From NCBI GenBank assembly GCA_036556965.1, contig DATBIO010000223.1, positions 1-14,320 of the forward strand: a DNA stretch of 14,320 bases. Direction: 5' to 3'. The stretch is from DATBIO01 sp036556965. GTDB lineage: Bacteria > Acidobacteriota > Vicinamibacteria > Fen-336. Under the pieces are notes generated by a model that saw nothing but the letters and a program-made list of their open reading frames with translations, had not been told where the DNA came from and did no database searches. The position numbers and the translations under genes were made by a program. Each line of letters starts with the position of its first letter. Positions within the stretch are counted from its first letter, which is position 1. This document shows positions 12,596 to 14,320 of this stretch, piece by piece.

Positions 12596-14320
12596 ATGGC
12601 CGACTACGACTTCGACGACATCGAGACGCGCTGGCAGCGCAAGTGGGCGGAGGACCGGCTCTTCGAGGTCACGGAAGACCCCTCGCGCCCCAAGTTCTAC
12701 TGCCTGGAGATGCTGCCCTACCCCTCGGGCGACATCCACGTGGGCCACGTCCGGAACTACTGCATCACGGACGTCATCTCCCGCTTCAAGACCATGCGCG
12801 GGCTGAACGTCCTCCATCCCATCGGCTGGGACGCCCTGGGCCTGCCCGCGGAGAACGCCGCCATCAAGCGCGGCGTGCACCCCGAGAAGTGGACGCGCGA
12901 CAACGTCGCCTCCATGAAGCGCCAACTCCAGCGGCTCGGCTTCAGCTACCCCTGGAGCCGCGAGATCGCCACCTGCGACCCCGAGTACTACCGCTGGAAC
13001 CAGTGGTTCTTCCTGCGCATGCTGGAGAGGGACGTCGCCTACCGCGCCAAGGCGGCGGTGAACTGGTGCCCCTCCTGCCAGACGGTGCTGGCCAACGAGC
13101 AGGCGGAGGGCGGCGAGTGCTGGCGCTGCCACAGCGCGGTGGAGGAGCGGGAGCTGGACCAGTGGTTCCTGCGCATCACCGCCTACCAGGACCAGCTCCT
13201 GGACGACATGGCCCAGCTCACGGCCTGGCCCGAGCGCGTGCTCCAGCAGCAGCGCAACTGGGTGGGGCGCTCGCAGGGGGCGGAGGTGGACTTCCCCGTG
13301 GAGGGGGGCGCGCCCCTGCGCGTCTTCACCACGCGCATCGACACCATCTTCGGCGCCACCTTCATGGTCCTCGCCCCCGAGCACCCGCGCGTGGACGAGC
13401 TGGCCGCGCCGGAGGCGCGTCCCCTGGTGGCGCGCATGCGGGGACAGGACCGCCGCGCGCGGCAGGCGGGGCAGGTGGAGAAGGAGGGCGTCTTCCTCGG
13501 CCGCCACGCCACCAATCCCTTCAGCGGCGAGCGCATCCCCATCTGGGCCGGGAACTTCGTGCTCATGGGCTACGGCACGGGCGCCATCATGGCCGTGCCC
13601 GGCCACGACCGGCGCGACTACGAGTTCGCGCGGAAGTACGACCTGCCCGTGCGCGCGGTGGTCCAGCCCGAGGGCCAGCCCCTGGACCCCGCCGCCCTCC
13701 CCTACGACGGGCCGGGGCGCACCGTGAACAGCGGGACCTTCGACGGCCTGGACTGGGAGGAGGCCCAGGAGCGCATGACGTCCTTCGCCGCGGCCCAGGG
13801 CTTCGGCCGCGCCGCCGTCAGCTACCGGCTCAAGGACTGGCTCATCAGCCGCCAGCGCTACTGGGGCACGCCCATCCCCGTGGTCTACTGCGAGAAGGAC
13901 GGCGTGGTGCCGGTGCGCGACGAGGACCTGCCCGTGGTCCTCCCCCCGGACGCGCCCTTCACGGGCGAGGGGGGCAACCCCCTCACCAAGGTCGCCGCCT
14001 TCGTGGAGGCCGCCTGCCCGCGCTGCCGCGGGCGGGCGCGGCGCGAGACCGACACCATGGACACCTTCGTGGACTCGTCCTGGTACTTCTACCGGTACCT
14101 CTCCCCGCGCAAGGACGACGGGCCCATCGAGCCCGCCGCCGTCCGCTACTGGTTCCCCATCGACCTCTACGTGGGCGGGATCGAGCACGCCATCCTGCAC
14201 CTCGTCTACTCGCGCTTCTGGACCAAGATGATGCGCGACCTCGGCCTCGTCACCTTCGACGAGCCGGTCACGCGCCTGTTCCCGCAGGGGATGGTGCACA
14301 AGGACGGCGAGGTGATGTCG
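12596..14320 (+). CDS. leuS: Leucyl-tRNA synthetase LeuS (3' end missing)
   Basis: LeuS charges tRNA-Leu with leucine and edits mischarged products. The window holds 575 residues and ends inside the gene. PYPSGDIHVGHVRNY (41-55) carries the class I HIGH motif as HVGH (48-51). WDALGLPAENAA lies at 78-89. A zinc-ribbon insertion has C158, C161, C175 and C178. The editing domain shows TTRIDT (245-250), GYGTGAIMAVPGHDRRDYEF (325-344) and the start of its second half. LKDWLISRQRYWGTPIP, DTMDTFVDSSWYFYRYL and YVGGIEHAILHLVYSRF are all LeuS signatures. The sequence stops at GMVHKDGEVMS, one residue before the KSK of the KMSKS-type loop. The ATG at 12596 gives the expected N-terminus (YDFDDIETRWQRKW). 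No Shine-Dalgarno precedes it. The C-terminal anticodon-binding part lies outside the window. Confidence 0.97.
   Translation, partial: MADYDFDDIETRWQRKWAEDRLFEVTEDPSRPKFYCLEMLPYPSGDIHVGHVRNYCITDVISRFKTMRGLNVLHPIGWDALGLPAENAAIKRGVHPEKWTRDNVASMKRQLQRLGFSYPWSREIATCDPEYYRWNQWFFLRMLERDVAYRAKAAVNWCPSCQTVLANEQAEGGECWRCHSAVEERELDQWFLRITAYQDQLLDDMAQLTAWPERVLQQQRNWVGRSQGAEVDFPVEGGAPLRVFTTRIDTIFGATFMVLAPEHPRVDELAAPEARPLVARMRGQDRRARQAGQVEKEGVFLGRHATNPFSGERIPIWAGNFVLMGYGTGAIMAVPGHDRRDYEFARKYDLPVRAVVQPEGQPLDPAALPYDGPGRTVNSGTFDGLDWEEAQERMTSFAAAQGFGRAAVSYRLKDWLISRQRYWGTPIPVVYCEKDGVVPVRDEDLPVVLPPDAPFTGEGGNPLTKVAAFVEAACPRCRGRARRETDTMDTFVDSSWYFYRYLSPRKDDGPIEPAAVRYWFPIDLYVGGIEHAILHLVYSRFWTKMMRDLGLVTFDEPVTRLFPQGMVHKDGEVMS

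Noticed and set aside
12233..14299. 688-codon minus-strand open frame opposite leuS
   Set aside because: LeuS motifs on the plus strand are continuous through this stretch. The antisense translation is a His/Gly/Val-rich shadow.

Overview
The window is one contiguous piece of a very GC-rich bacterial chromosome. It carries core housekeeping genes and no sign of mobile DNA: I saw no IS element, phage gene, CRISPR array, rRNA or tRNA. The strong third-position G/C bias gives long antisense open frames that are not genes. Gene content (yceD-rpmF-plsX-fab, etfBA, leuS, a cysteine-containing L32) and the extreme GC content would fit a soil-type lineage such as Acidobacteriota or Myxococcota. That placement is an inference; the sequence alone does not settle it.

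Layout, left to right. (1) At 1-2005, a 5'-truncated miaA (tRNA dimethylallyltransferase) is followed 4 nt later by deoB (phosphopentomutase), both on the plus strand. (2) At 2029-7203 there is a promoter with a perfect -35 box, then a lipid-synthesis operon: yceD (DUF177), rpmF (L32), plsX, fabD, fabG, acpP and fabF. Genes are separated by a few bases or overlap by 4 nt. fabH, which often sits between plsX and fabD, is absent here. The plsX gene appears to start at a CTG codon whose CTGA overlaps the rpmF stop. (3) At 7251-9008, etfB (TTG start with a good Shine-Dalgarno) and etfA (GTG start immediately after the etfB stop) encode an electron-transfer flavoprotein. They lie 47 nt behind fabF and may be read from the same transcript. 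(4) At 8987-12527 on the minus strand there are two tandem paralogous multi-pass membrane proteins of unknown function, about 573 and 592 aa. They share an N-terminal GPNDD motif after TM1, a WYGLYL motif and a highly conserved C-terminal soluble segment. The last one converges on etfA, with a 22-nt overlap of the 3' ends. (5) From 12596 to the right edge, leuS (leucyl-tRNA synthetase) runs on the plus strand and is cut off just before its KMSKS loop. It diverges from the membrane-protein pair across a 68-nt gap that holds a TGCTAGCA palindrome.

How it works together: PlsX makes acyl-phosphate for phospholipid synthesis. FabD loads malonate onto AcpP, FabF condenses, and FabG reduces. rpmF and yceD tie this operon to ribosome production, and etfBA would serve acyl-CoA dehydrogenases in the opposite direction, beta-oxidation. 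The least explained part, and the best candidate for something undescribed, is the tandem membrane-protein pair. Its acidic pair in the first predicted non-cytoplasmic loop recalls GT-C fold glycosyltransferases, but that is a hypothesis.
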